Origin: Hydractinia symbiolongicarpus
Taxonomy: Eukaryota; Cnidaria; Hydrozoa; Anthoathecata; Hydractiniidae
Direction of reading: 5' to 3'
DNA: 64,000 nt
Assembly (NCBI RefSeq): GCF_029227915.1
Contig: NC_079882.1
Coordinates: 27,766,001-27,830,000, forward strand
The notes below the pieces were generated by a model. That model was given only the letters and a program-made list of their open reading frames with translations, searched no databases and was not told the DNA's origin. A program made the position numbers and the translations under genes. The stretch's first letter is position 1, and the number at the start of each line of letters is the position of its first letter. Positions 1-11,339 of this stretch are shown here, piece after piece.

Positions 1-480
1 AACCAAAGTAAGTCTTGCACACCGTAACATTGCGACTTCGATAAAATAATTTTAAGGTTCACGGTGTCAAATGCTTTTGAAAGATCAATGAACACCCCAA
101 GTGCATACTCATTTTTATCAAAACTTTCAGAAATCCTATTGACTAGTTCAATAGGATTTGAACCTGATCTGTAGAATGACCTTTTTGAAACCCCAATTGC
201 TTTATGTACCACGTATCATTATCAACAAAATATTTGTAAATTCTGTTGTACATAATAAGTTCTAAAATTTAAGAAAAGCAAAGGTAGTCCGAGATGGGTC
301 TATAATTAGTAAGATTGGCGTGATTTCCTGATTTAAAAATTGATATTTTTCAAGCAATTTCTTGTGATTAAGTACATAAACAAGGAGAGGCTTAATTAGA
401 TGAGACACTTATTTCATCTTACCAGCACTTTTGTTGGTTTGCAAGCTGTCAAAAGCAGTATTCAATTTTTTACAGTTAAA
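1..480 (-). pseudogene. Non-LTR retrotransposon (LINE) reverse transcriptase fragment, degenerate
   Basis: Reading the minus strand gives typical reverse-transcriptase blocks of CR1/Jockey-type LINEs in the right order: NLTNYRPIS near 340-291, LGFQKGHST near 199-171, and VFIDLSKAFDTVN near 95-55. The first two blocks and the third are in different frames, and stop codons interrupt the first, so this is a dead copy. It continues off the left edge of the window, so the catalytic YADD region is not visible. Family assignment rests on these motifs only. Confidence 0.85.
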
Positions 481-3420
481 TTAAATTCTTTCATCCTAAT
501 TTTATACTTCTTTTAATATGAGATAAAATGATTGCTGCTTGATGGGATTTTTTGCGAAAGGCTTATAACAATGTTTGCAAAACAATGTTTAACCCATTTG
601 CTATAGATGCTTTGCCAATTATCTAGATTACAAATAATTTCCTTTACTTTGTGCTAGCAATTATGTCCGCAAGCAAGTAGTCAACACATACACTTTTGAT
701 GCTCTCAAGCCATGTTTTAAACTATATTGGTATAGTTATAAATAAGAATAACTTCATACAGCATAAAGATCTTGGGGAGACAATACTAATACTAATGCCA
801 TCAGGTTGTCAAAACAAAGTTGATTTAACCATAAAATTGCAATAAGTAATAACAAAGTATACTACGAGCGTTATTGCGTCTTTCCGCTCCGCCATATTGT
901 TAAGAGATTCTCGCTCCCAGACACAATTTCTGAAGAGAATTGAATATTTAGCGTGAGGACGTTTCCATTAACATTGAAAATAACGCTGATTTAATTTATT
1001 TGAATAGATATATCTCTAATAATATCCTGGATATCGGATGTTCATAGGATAAATTGACAATAGTAGCCAAAATTAAACAAAGAAGGCGGTTAAAACTTTG
1101 GGAAGTATGGATATTATTAACATCTTCTATAGTTAAACTGTTTGTCCACTATTAAAAAAAGTTTTTCAGACGGCTCTTTCATACATAATTCTTATTTGAT
1201 TATACAAAAGTTTTGCTATAACCTTTCAAGCAAAGGAAGAATTAACATTAGTTATTAATGTATCAAGATTGATATAAGGAGCTGGATAAACTATGTTTTA
1301 AATGGTAATTTGACAAATTCGACATTATTTATGGCCTGCGGAGTATTTGTCAATAAAATGGATGAGTTTTAAATCTTTTAAACTTCACAGGCCTCCTCCA
1401 AGCAAACAAATTGCAATGAAAAACAAGTATGTTGGTTACCAATCAATACAAAAGCAACCGTTGTAATTTACCACATGACAGATGTTGTGACTAATTTTCC
1501 GCTTTAGGCTAGTCCTACAGGAAAATAATTAGTACTTAATTGAAATTAACTACCAATCAACACCTAATGTATTAATGATTTGAAACAATGCATCCAGTTC
1601 TATGTAGACACTATATAAAACTTTGCTCAACAAGAATAAAAAAAATTGTTTTTTAAAATGATGCATCCAAGTCATTTAAAGTACTGAATTAAAATGTATG
1701 TTTACTGCAAAAAATATGATTCACTCTGTTCAATCTAAATAATGGCCAAATGTTTTAATACTTTAATCCACTTAAGCATGATATGTCTTACTTTCACGAA
1801 TGTAGCAACACCAGCATATGTGTTATTAAATTTAATAGTATCATAAATGTACGAACTATCCAATAGTATCATACATTCTGTTTCACGCGAACTTCCATGC
1901 AAGGAACAAAAATGCGCTCGATTTTCTATTTATTTCTTTTTTACAAATATTACATGCATTTAAGGGACACATTTACGGGTTATAAACTAATCGGAATGGA
2001 ATAAACTTGAGACAATTCGTAAATTAAGTTAGCTGTAAGAACTTTAAAATAATTTTTGCACACGTGGTAATAGTCACGTATCGGTAAACAAGTGATCGGG
2101 AAAAGCATCAGCATTAACTTAACCAAATTTAATGGTTTAATAACTTTGTATAACTACAAAAGTTTTAAAGTCACGAGTTCTGAAATGTGACATTGTGTCG
2201 TGCACAACGTATAATAATGAGTAAGTTAAATGCAGGAACGCAAAGTGATAACTTTTTGCACATTATATCACTGTGGAATTTACGAAGCAGTTATTGTCTT
2301 TAGCAATTGCTATCTATTTTTTTAAATAAAGCTCAGGGATACTTATTATAATTATGGTATCAGTCAACCTTGTAGATGCGTAATTTCCGCTTGTTGACCT
2401 TTGTTACTCGTTTCTTTAAGTGATGAACTAAGCAACGTGGGATCAGCTTACAATGCATCCATATTTTAAGACAGGAGACTCTGTGCCTTGTATCACATGT
2501 CCCTTTAAATATACTTAGAGATCTTTGTTTGTTTTATTCAAATTCTTTTGTAATCTTAATTTTCCACAGTCACAGAGGTCATGTTTTAAATTCATGGATT
2601 GATTAGCCTCCTTGTTTCAAATATACCCAAACAGGTTTCTATTTAATAATTTGGACAGTAAAAAGTATTCTAATAGAATGTCCGAAATTTCTATGACAGA
2701 ACATGCGCCTTCAAATTCCTACAGAGAGTGTTAAGTATTCAAGTAAAGTAGTAAGACTATTAAGTGTGACATATACAAAAAACAAGAAAAAAAGTAGATC
2801 ACGATTCGGAAAAAACAAAGTGCATGAAATAATCATCGATTATCAACTACACACATGTGACATGACAAATGCTTATTTTATGTAAAAAACATACCCAGTT
2901 TTAAGCCCGAAGGTACGGAGAAATTTATAAATAATTTTATAAAAGACCCTCAAATTATGCTGGTTATATGCCGAGAAACTTAACTGAGCTTTCAACTTTG
3001 TTGCTAGGACTAGAATATTGCATGTTTTTTAGCATTAGGCACGACTCTGGAACAATAGATGTAACTTATTTATTCTTTTATAACTAATTTTCTATCTTTT
3101 CCTGTTTATTTCAGTGTTTTGTTAAGGTAATATAACACGCAGCTTTTTTATAACAATGACAACAGTCATACACTGCTAGGTGTAGTTCCAATTTACGTAT
3201 GTAATGTAAAAAACTAAGAAACAAGTTGACGGTATGTGAAATTGTAGTGGGTGGTAAGAAACAATTAGCTATTATTTTAGAAAGAAGTTGTCGAAAATTT
3301 CCAAATGTTATCATGACGATGCTTTTGAATAAACCTAATTAAATCTGATTAATTTGTGAAGAGTAAGCGTTTATGACTTTTCCTAGATAACATAATTGTA
3401 TAAACACTTTATGATGCAAT
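481..3420. other. Non-coding AT-rich stretch
   Basis: I see no open frame above background, no domain motif and no clear repeat boundary here. The few short frames (for example a 60-codon one at 2703) have no recognisable content. Confidence 0.5.
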
Positions 3421-3438
3421 AAAGTAAAAAGGGTTTAG

Positions 3439-3446
3439 TATAAATA
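3439..3446 (+). promoter_or_regulatory. Candidate TATA box of the nine-exon secreted-protein gene
   Basis: TATAAATA lies 37 bases upstream of the ATG at 3476. That would place transcription start only a few bases before the start codon, a short 5' leader. The position is plausible but unproven. Confidence 0.45.
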
Positions 3447-3475
3447 TAAGTGAAGACTGTAAAGTTAACCACACA

Positions 3476-5692
3476 ATGGCTGGTAACATGTATGCCTTCA
3501 TTTTTGCACTTCATGTTTGTGCTCTCACTGCTTTGTATATAGTAGGTTTTTATTCGTTACATCCTCACATTCTTCTTAACATCGTTAATTATGTATAGTT
3601 TAGGAAAAGTTGAAAATAGGCAAAGCATTACTAAAAGTTCAATTTCATTTAAGGATGGGAAAACAATAAAAATTCCGACTGAAAAAGACAAAGGAAATGC
3701 GATCCCAGAAAGTAAGTTAGAGCGAAGAATGGCGCATTGTAAATTTTACATATTTTCTTCTTTAATCATCAACGCTTTTTAGATGTTCCTGAAAGATGCA
3801 AGAAAGTTGCTTTTATAAAAGCACATGGTAAAAACGGTAGGGAGTCATCAAGTAATAACGTAACTGTAGTTTTTAATAAAAAATAAATATCTGTTATGAA
3901 TTGAATGCATCTGGCAAAGCTTTTTCTAACAATTTTCTTTCCAGAAGATATTGATAATCTCAGAAACTGCACTCAATACTATCCAACCTGTAAACACCAA
4001 GTTGGAACATTAACTACAACATACGCCGAAGATTCAAATGGAAAAACTTTAATCATCTTTCAAGCCACGGACATTAAAAAGCAAGGCACGGGGCATTTTG
4101 TATTATTATTAAACTGTTAACTAATTCAACTTTTTTAATGAATAAAATTTTGTCTTGGTAGGATGTTTGGGGTATTTGCTTCAACTAACTGATGATATTG
4201 AAACCAAAGATGTTTATTTCAATTTTGATAATGAGGTGCACATTTCTCTTTTAAGCTAGTGATAAAGTACGTTTTTCAATAAGGGACTTCTTCTTATAAA
4301 ATTTCTAATTTGGTTGATTTTAGGATGCGGACTTTATGAAAGTAATTTACTTTCGTCTCGGATTTACATACAACTTTACTGTTACACCATTGCCAGGAGG
4401 TGAATCATTAAGCATAGTGACAAAGGCACCAAGTAAGTCGTATTATATTGGAAGTATAATTGAATGCTATAAAGCTGGTTGTTGATTATCCTTGTTGTTT
4501 TTCTAGCAAACTGTGAACTAGAAGTGATCAAAATCATTTACTACAGTAAGTGCAAAATCTACATGTGATATTATCTGAATATATTGCTAACCCGGTAATT
4601 AATGTAGAAGGTCATACGAAAGAATGTCAAATTATAATAAAAACCTTGTTAGACACGGGCGATTCGATAAAATGGTATAAATCAAATTTTATGGTCAACA
4701 TAATCATGTTACCATTGATTGCGAATTACCAATAAAAAAGTTGTTAAAAGTAAAGTAGTCACTGCTCACTTCTGTTTTGCATATGAGCGGGTCCATTATT
4801 TGAACAGTTGCTATGGTTTCGGTCAATACCGGAAAATATTGCCTGCTATGACGTAAATTGTAATAAACATCAGAAAAACCAACGTCTGCAGCAACGACTA
4901 CAACTAACAAAATAAATTTATGATACATAATTTGAATTTAAACTACTTAAATTACGAAGTTCTCGGTGCTGACCATGGTAGCCCCGATAACTAACACTTT
5001 CGCCACCCCCTTTTCGAACCTATTTTGCTACCTACAGGGTTACCCCTTACCCGGGTAAGAAATAAAAATATTGTAATTATTTCATCTTTTTTTTATTTTT
5101 TAGAACTTAAAAAGGAGAAGAAGTTGTTTGCAGATTGTAATCAGCCCAGTAGGTTGTGTTTAATCTTATGGTATTGGTATTCTGGTTGTAGGTTGTGAGG
5201 GCTGGTTATAATTTATGTTTGAAATAGATTTCCCGAACTAACAACGAATTTGTTTGAAAGAGACGACAAAATAAATTTTTTATATTCTTTGTTATTTGTA
5301 AAAATCTTGTCGCACCCTTGATTTCTACTTTACGGAGCAGAGAGATGGTGTAGACTGCAAAAACTTATATTGATCACTCTTTATAAAATACTGAGACGTT
5401 TTGTTGCAATGTATTGTAGAGTTGATTGTTTTTAAAAGGCAATATGATTTTATTTCATTACATTTTTATTATCAGTCTTTCAGGGAAGTAATAGAACTGT
5501 TAAAAGTGTAAACTACTGGAACTAAACTCATACTTTTTTGTCAAAGGTTATACAGAACGAAAACGCATCGCGACGGAAATATGCAAGAAATATCCTAGCA
5601 ATGGACCGAATAGGTGGAGAACTACGCAGAACTTGCTGACTGAGCAAAAGTGCAAATTTGTACTCCTTCCAAATAACTCACTCTCAAGATGA
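3476..5692 (+). CDS. Spliced gene for a secreted, cysteine-containing protein of unknown function (about 256 aa)
   Basis: Nine exons can be chained with consistent phase: 3476-3534, 3599-3711, 3783-3827, 3945-4085, 4162-4235, 4324-4432, 4507-4545, 5104-5148 and 5547-5692. They total 771 nt, exactly 257 codons with the TGA at 5690. Most donors are GTAAGT-like and the acceptors are TAG, CAG or AAG. The first exon donor (GTATAT) is weak, and the exon 4 donor appears to be GC (GCACGG), a GC-AG intron. The protein starts with a hydrophobic segment (MAGNMYAFIFALHVCALTA) typical of a signal peptide. It has no later obvious membrane segment and has several cysteines (CKK, NCTQYYPTCKH, GCLGY, NCELE, DCNQ, EICKK, KCKF), which suggests a disulphide-bonded extracellular protein. 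I do not recognise the family. The exon chain is inferred from splice consensus and phase; the partial duplicate downstream preserves the last two coding exons, supporting them. Confidence 0.72.
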
Positions 5693-6250
5693 TACTGATA
5701 CTTTTCTTAATATTACTCCATTGATGGATTTAACACAAGCTGACAGCACAAAATTATTATACAGACGTAAAAACTAGCATAAATAATAATCATACAAAAT
5801 ATATCTTATTCAACATTCAAAGTGATTCTATGTGTTTTGGTCAACTCCTATACAACTGCGTTTAATTTTATTTGACGATAACATTTTGTTATGTATACGA
5901 ACATTTATCTTTATTAATGTACAAGATATTCTTTTGTAAGTGGTAGGCTCAAATAAAAAACACGATCGTTAAATGCGCATTGTGACACTAAGGCGGTTCC
6001 AACACAAACGAGGGTTTTAAGACCCGCACCTACCGAGACCAGGGTGGAGCCTAGGAAGTCAACGCTTTTAGAGACCCACAGTAGATTGAAGGAATATATA
6101 GCAAGAAGCCCTCTGTCTCACAGATTTTGACCATTAGAAATAAACATAAACAAACAAGTGATTTTAATAAATTGAAGAATTTAAATATTACAACAGGTTG
6201 AATATCCGGGAATAAGTAACCAGTATTTCTTAAATTATAAGTTTTCTAAA
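4550..6250 (+). repeat. Unit 1 of a tandem segmental duplication (3' half of the secreted-protein gene)
   Basis: From intron 7 through exons 8 and 9 and the 3' flank, this sequence is repeated at about 6255-6867 and 9228-10295 at clearly recognisable identity. Shared landmarks include ttgctaacccggtaattaat versus ttgctaccccgttaacaact, exon 8, exon 9, the GC-rich patch and the final aataagtaaccagtatttc versus gataactaaccagtatttc. Confidence 0.85.
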
Positions 6251-6254
6251 TTAC
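5693..6254 (+). other. 3' flank / 3' UTR of the secreted-protein gene
   Basis: AT-rich sequence after the stop with a candidate polyadenylation signal AATAAA at 5952-5957. A GC-richer patch at about 5990-6120 is also preserved in the duplicate (about 9990-10120). Confidence 0.4.
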
Positions 6255-7104
6255 ATTGAGAATATCTACCTGCGGTATCATCTAAATATGTTGCTACCCC
6301 GTTAACAACTGTAGAAGGCCATACAAAAGAATGCCCAGTTATGTGACAGAGGTTAATATCAGTCATTTTTTGAAAAAAATCATGCACTTTATGATACACG
6401 GGCGATTTAGTAAAAAATATAAAGGAAATTTTATGGTAAACATTGTCGTTACCATTAACTGTGAGTTGCCAATAAAAATGAAGTAAAAAGTAAAGTAGTC
6501 ACTGCTCATTGGCAGTACAGGAAAATATTGCCTGCTATGACGCAAGTTGTAGTAAATAACAGAAAAATCAACGTGTGCAGCAACGACCACAACTAACCAA
6601 AAAGATTTTATAATACATAATTTGCATTGTTTTTAAATAATTTAAACTCTTGAACTTTATTTGATTACCACTAACACTTGCTCCACCCGCTTTCCGAAAC
6701 GATTTTGGTTCCTACAGGGCTACTTCTTACCCGAGTAATAAATAAAAATAATGTAATTATTTTATCTTTTATAATTTTTTTAGAACTTAAAAAGGAAAAG
6801 TTGTTTGCATACTGTAATCAGCCTACAAAGTTGTGTTTAATCTTATTATATTGAGATTTGGGTTGTAGGTTGTGAGGGAGGCATAATTGAATTTCCGCGC
6901 CCGAAGGCGTAGGAAATTTTTTAAAACCGTCGTTTTTTTTTTCGGAGCATTTCTTGAGAAAATATCGACCCTGGGATTTCACGTTCTTTAGAAAGGAGGA
7001 TGGTATTGGTATAACCGACTAACTAACTAACCCTGTCCCAAATGGTCAATTGCAAAGTCACAGATTTAAACTTCGTACCCAAGCTCCCTAAGTACTGTGA
7101 AGTC

Positions 7105-7950
7105 ATCTAAATGACGCTTCAGGCCAAAATTGGTATTTGTTTTCGACTAAATTTGGCACAGTTAACAAAAAAGTATGCTGAACATGATGGTGACATCAAA
7201 ATTTTGGTTTTTTGCCACCTTAAATGTCATTTTAGGCCAAAACTGGTCCAAAAATTAAAACTACTTCATTTTCAACAAAAATTGGCAAAGTTAACATAAA
7301 AAAAGTATGCTGAACATAATGGCAACATCAAAATTTTGATTTTTGTCACCTAAATGCCATTTTAGGCCAAAATTGGTCCAACAATTAAAACCACTTCAAT
7401 TTCGGCCAAATTTGGCACAGTTAACAAATAAAATATGCTGAACATGATGGTGACATCAAAATTTTGATTTTTTGTTGCCTAATTGTCATTTTAGGCCAAA
7501 GTTGGTCCAAAAATTAAAACTACTTTATTTTTGACAAAATTTGGCACAGTTAACAAAAAAAGTATGCTGAACATGATAATGACATCAAAATTTTGGTTTT
7601 TTGCCACCTTAAATGTCATTTTAGGCCAAAACTGGTCCAAAAATTAAAACTACTTCATTTTCAACAAAAATTGGCAAAGTTAACAAAAAAAGTATGCTGA
7701 ACATAATGGCAACATCAAAATTTTGATTTTTGTTACCTAAATGCCATTTTAGGCCAAAATTGGTCCAAAAATTAAAACCACTTCAATTTCGGCCAAATTT
7801 GGCACAGTTAACAAATAAAGTATGCTGAAAATGATGATGATACAAAAGTTTAATTTTTTTGTCACCTAAATGTCATTTCAGGCCAAAATTTGTCCAAAAA
7901 TTAAAACTACGTTATTTTCGACAAGTTAATAAGTTAATACGACAATGTTA
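7105..7950. repeat. Tandem array, unit about 129 bp, about 6.5 copies
   Basis: The landmark TATGCTGAACAT recurs at 7174, 7306, 7434, 7563, 7693 and 7821 (spacings 132, 128, 129, 130, 128). Each unit carries ATGxCATTTTAGGCCAAAA and TTGGCACAGTTAAC. The last unit is interrupted by the Tigger-like insertion and continues at 8910 (TATGCTGAAAATGATGG). Confidence 0.92.
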
Positions 7951-7974
7951 ATGGCACAGTTAATAATAAAAGTA

Positions 7975-8907
7975 CAGTTGACTCTCTCTATCTCGACTAG
8001 CCTCTATCTCGAACATCTCTCTATCTCGAACCAAAGTCTCGGTCCCTTGGACATTTGTGTAGGCTCTAAGCTATTTTCCTCTCTTTACCTCGAACCTCTC
8101 TATCTCGAATACCTCTCTATCTCGAACCAAAATCTCGGTCCCGTCTGACTGTTTCTCTCTCTATCTCGAACTTTTCCGGATTTAAGAACCTATTTACACT
8201 AAAAATCGAATTAAAATGTTCCATTTTCGAACGAAAATGTTTGACGTTCGAATTCTAAAGTCACTCACAAAACATTGTTTACAGTGTTTTGAACCAGAAA
8301 CCTTCTTGAGGTGAAGATGTCGGCTTTAAAAAGAAAACTCAATAACGTTTCTTTAATTCAAAAATGTCAAATAATTCGGGAAATCGAGAAAGGAATGTCA
8401 AACAAGGAGGCAGCAGAAAAATACAGGATCCCCAAAAATACAATTTCAACTTGGATGAAAAAAAAACATAAGATCCTACAAAGCTTGGAAGAACAAAAAA
8501 CCGCGTCTGGTTCGAAAAAGGTTCGAGGCTGTGATTACGAGCAGATAGACAAGGCTGTTTTCAAATGGTTTACATATCAAACACTAAAATTACAGCTTCT
8601 GTTTTTTCAAAATCTCTACCATTGACTTTTGCGGAGTGGCATCACTTAAAGAAAAAGACATAACCGATTTCTTTAAATGAAGCTGTAAATTTATTTATGT
8701 ATTTATTTTAAAAAGAAGTCTTGTGCATTGAATATTAACATTTTAACATCTCTCATTGACCTCTATCAACTCCCGATACACTGAAGGTTAAAAATACGTT
8801 TTTTACGAAAAAATCCAATTTTTGTCAATTTTTCTCTATCTCGAACTTTCTCTATCTCGAACAAATTTTCTGGTCCCTTGCGAGTTCGAGATAGAGAGAG
8901 TCAACTG
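7975..8907 (+). mobile_element. Tigger/pogo-like DNA transposon, 933 bp, internally deleted
   Basis: Perfect terminal inverted repeats: the left end begins CAGTTGACTCTCTCTATCTCGA and the right end finishes with its reverse complement, ending CAACTG at 8907. Both ends are flanked by TA (7973-7974 and 8908-8909), the target duplication of Tc1/mariner/pogo elements. Several CTCTATCTCGAAC motifs follow the left end (about 7985-8170) and two more precede the right end (about 8826-8860). The single open frame encodes only the N-terminal DNA-binding part of a transposase. The catalytic region is missing, so the copy is non-autonomous. Confidence 0.93.
8317..8625 (+). pseudogene. Tigger/CENP-B-type transposase, N-terminal helix-turn-helix only
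   Basis: About 102 codons starting at the ATG at 8317. Residues 2-60 match the psq/CENP-B N-terminal helix-turn-helix pattern: KRKLNNVSL, KCQIIREIEKG, SNKEAAEKY, IPKNTISTW. Family knowledge: this domain binds the transposon ends. Around 8610 the frame runs into unrelated residues and stops; the following few codons in another frame (LPLTFAEWHHLKKK-like) hint at a frameshift, and the DDE catalytic domain is absent. It lies inside the TIR-bounded element at 7975-8907. Confidence 0.85.
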
Positions 8908-10380
8908 TATGCTGAAAATGATGGTCACATCAAAATTTTGATTTTTTGTCAACTAAATGCCGTTTAAGAATATAAACGTTTCAATCACAGGACCTTCAAC
9001 CATGAATGATAGGCTGTATTTTTTGTTAACAATTTCTTTTAAAATGTGAGTTTATTATGACACGTTTCGTTTTGTTTGCGTTTGTTGTAAGATGTAATGT
9101 CACTTGTGTGCTTTATCTTCAGAGCGTCATGCACCAAACCTCTCCGAATGTTTGGCACGATAACACAACGAATTAGCAAGTTGTCATTAAATATTTTGGT
9201 AGCGAGCGGAAATTCTTAGAGCTCCCAGTGCTTCTTGTTTATGTTTAAAATAGATTTCCAAACTAAAAAAGAATCTGTTTTAACGGGACGACAAAGTAAT
9301 ATTGGTACATTTTCACTTAAATACTCGCCCTAGCCCTGATTTCTACGTCACTATCCATATTGATCACTTTTTATAAAATACTGGGACTGCTTTCAAAAGG
9401 CAGTATGAGTTTTATTTCTTTACCTCTTTATTATATGGGGTTCTTATGGGGTGGTGATAAAACTGTTACACTACTGGAACTACTGGATCTAAACTGATAT
9501 TCTTTGTCAAAAAATTATACAGAACGAAAACGTATCACAACGGAAATATGCAAGAAATATCCTCGCAACGGAGCGAAACTGTGGAGAACTACAGAGAATT
9601 CGCTGACCGAACAAAAGTGTAATTTCGTACTCCTACCATATAACTCACTTTCAAGATGATACTGAAAATTTTCTCAATATTACTACATTGATGGATTGAC
9701 ACAAGCTCGTAGCATAAAATTATTTTGTAGACATAAAAACTAGCATAAAGAATAAGCATGTAAAATATAACTTGTTGAACAATAAAAGTGACCCTATGAT
9801 GTGATTTTCGCTATTACTCGGTCTTTTAGTCAACCACTAAACAACCTCGTTTAGACTTATGAAACGATAATATTTTATTATATATAAGAAAATTTATCTT
9901 CAATAATGTACAAGATATTATTATGTAAGTGGTAGGCTCAAATAAAAAAACAACAATCGTTGAATGCGCATCCGCTCAATGGATCTTTGTATTGCGGCAC
10001 TAGGGCGGTTCCAAAACAACCGAGGGCTTTAAGACCCGCCCCTACCGAAACCAGGGTGGAGCCCTGGAAGTCAACGTTTTTAGAGAAATACTGTAGATTG
10101 AAGAAATATAGCGCAAGAAGCCATCTGTCTCGCAGATTTTACCATTAGAAATAAACATAGACAAACAAGTGATTTTAATAAGCTGAGAATTTTTATGTTA
10201 TGATGTTAAAGGGGCAAGGCAATAAATATCTGTAAATTTCAAAATTCTAACATCAATTATTGTGATAACTAACCAGTATTTCGAAAACGATCTTATAAGT
10301 ACAAAACCAACAATAATTTTAAATTAAAAGCTACATTTTTTACTTTACAGTACATGTTTCGATTGAAATATATCTATTAT

Positions 10381-10418
10381 TTTCAAGTGAATAAAATATA
10401 CAAGTTTTCATGGATGAT
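10381..10418 (+). repeat. Left arm of a 38-bp inverted repeat bounding a Penelope-like relic
   Basis: Positions 10381-10418 are the reverse complement of 11288-11325 with a single mismatch. The arms bracket the reverse-transcriptase/GIY-YIG relic. Penelope-like elements often carry direct or inverted terminal duplications. Confidence 0.85.
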
Positions 10419-10619
10419 ATATATGCAAAAATGGGCAATCAAATAGAAGGCTTTATTAATGCTACAATTAAGTGTATGAAGGTGTTAAAAACTATTTACA
10501 ATAGAATTCCTATGTAATAAAATGTTACAATACAAAAGAAAGCAATAAAATGAAGACAATAGTAATAAATAAATAATAAATTAGATAGATAAAGTAGAGT
10601 ACAACTTAAGTATAAACAA

Positions 10620-11287
10620 ACCTTCTTTCACATTTAATTGATATTTGGTTGGCGCTTTATCTATAATAGAAAAAGAAGATTCATTACAACTACTTTTGCA
10701 CTCCAAATTATTATTAAGATGTTTGTAGATATGGTAACTCTTGTCACTGTTTAAATGCTCCTTAACTCCAGTAGCAAAATATGTGGTTCTTTGACCAATG
10801 TAACTAATATTACAGCTAGCACAATGTTTTAAGTTTTCGTAGAATAATTGTCTCCAAGGTTAAATCAGTACCAAGTTTTATTGAACTTAGTAGTGTCTTT
10901 AACAATTTTATGCATACTTTCATCATAGAACAATCGATCCATATTGACCACTCCATTTCCTTTGTCTGGTTTCAATATTACGATATCCTTTTTGCTTCTT
11001 AAATTTTTCAAAATACCATGCTTTTTTGCGAACTTTTGTTGGGTCGAAAACTACTGGAATAACTGCAAGCTAAATAGGATAACTGCTTTTAATTTCTTCT
11101 TAACGTTATCTCACTAACAATAAATCTATGAATTGTTTCAAAGCTTGTATAATCACTTTTTTGATCTTGTAAGGTGGGATCGAAAAATCAAGAACATTTG
11201 TAAGTAAATCCATTTTATTAATAGTAAAGTTTGATGATAACAAATTTTTTACAACTTCCTGGTGAGTAAAAGGTAAAAGGCTTTTTT
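10620..11287 (-). pseudogene. Penelope-like retroelement (RT plus GIY-YIG endonuclease) fragment, degenerate
   Basis: On the minus strand, reading down from about 11270, a reverse-transcriptase N-terminal part appears (SNFTINKMDLLTNVLDFSIP). A degenerate block follows near 10990-10920 that reads like the ILKPDKGNGVVxMDR signature of Penelope-like elements, spread over two frames. Then comes a GIY-YIG segment near 10850-10720: CNISYIGQRTTYFATGVKEH, with nearby SYHIYKHLNN. Several frameshifts and stops make it dead, and the core palm of the RT is missing. Identification rests on the PDKGN-type and SYIGQ/KEHL motifs. Confidence 0.75.
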
Positions 11288-11325
11288 ATCATCCATGAAA
11301 ACTTGTATATTTTATTCAGTTGAAA
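11288..11325 (-). repeat. Right arm of the 38-bp inverted repeat
   Basis: Pairs with 10381-10418 (37 of 38 positions complementary). Confidence 0.85.
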
Positions 11326-11339
11326 ATGATTAATGTAAC

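Larger units (their letters stand above)
6868..9227. mobile_element. 2.36 kb insertion with short terminal inverted repeats and internal satellite
   Basis: Comparing the two duplicate units shows that this sequence is absent from the parent intron. Its ends look inverted: the left end reads GGGAG then GAATTTCCGC at about 6868-6906, and the right end, reverse-complemented, reads GGGAG then GAATTTCCGC at about 9227-9203. A 10-base core matches perfectly and the spacing differs slightly. No clean target-site duplication can be called, so superfamily is unknown. Most of the interior is a 129-bp tandem array plus a nested Tigger-like element. Confidence 0.6.
6255..10295 (+). pseudogene. Duplicated, broken 3' half of the secreted-protein gene (unit 2), split by a 2.36 kb insertion
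   Basis: Exon 8 is recognisable at 6784-6825 and exon 9 at about 9514-9659 (stop TGA 9657-9659). Exon 9 still encodes a clear relative of the parent (EICKKYP, LTEQKC, FVLLP, NSLSR). The copy cannot be spliced like the parent: the exon 8 donor has changed from cccAgtagg to cctacaaag, and the exon 9 acceptor from caaag to caaaaa. Exons 1-7 are absent from the copy. The intron between exons 8 and 9 is interrupted by foreign sequence at about 6868-9227. I call it a processing-dead partial duplicate. Confidence 0.8.

Noticed and set aside
4188-4203. CTGATGATATTGAAAC resembling a hammerhead ribozyme core
   Set aside because: It lies in coding exon 5 and lacks stem II and the flanking helices.
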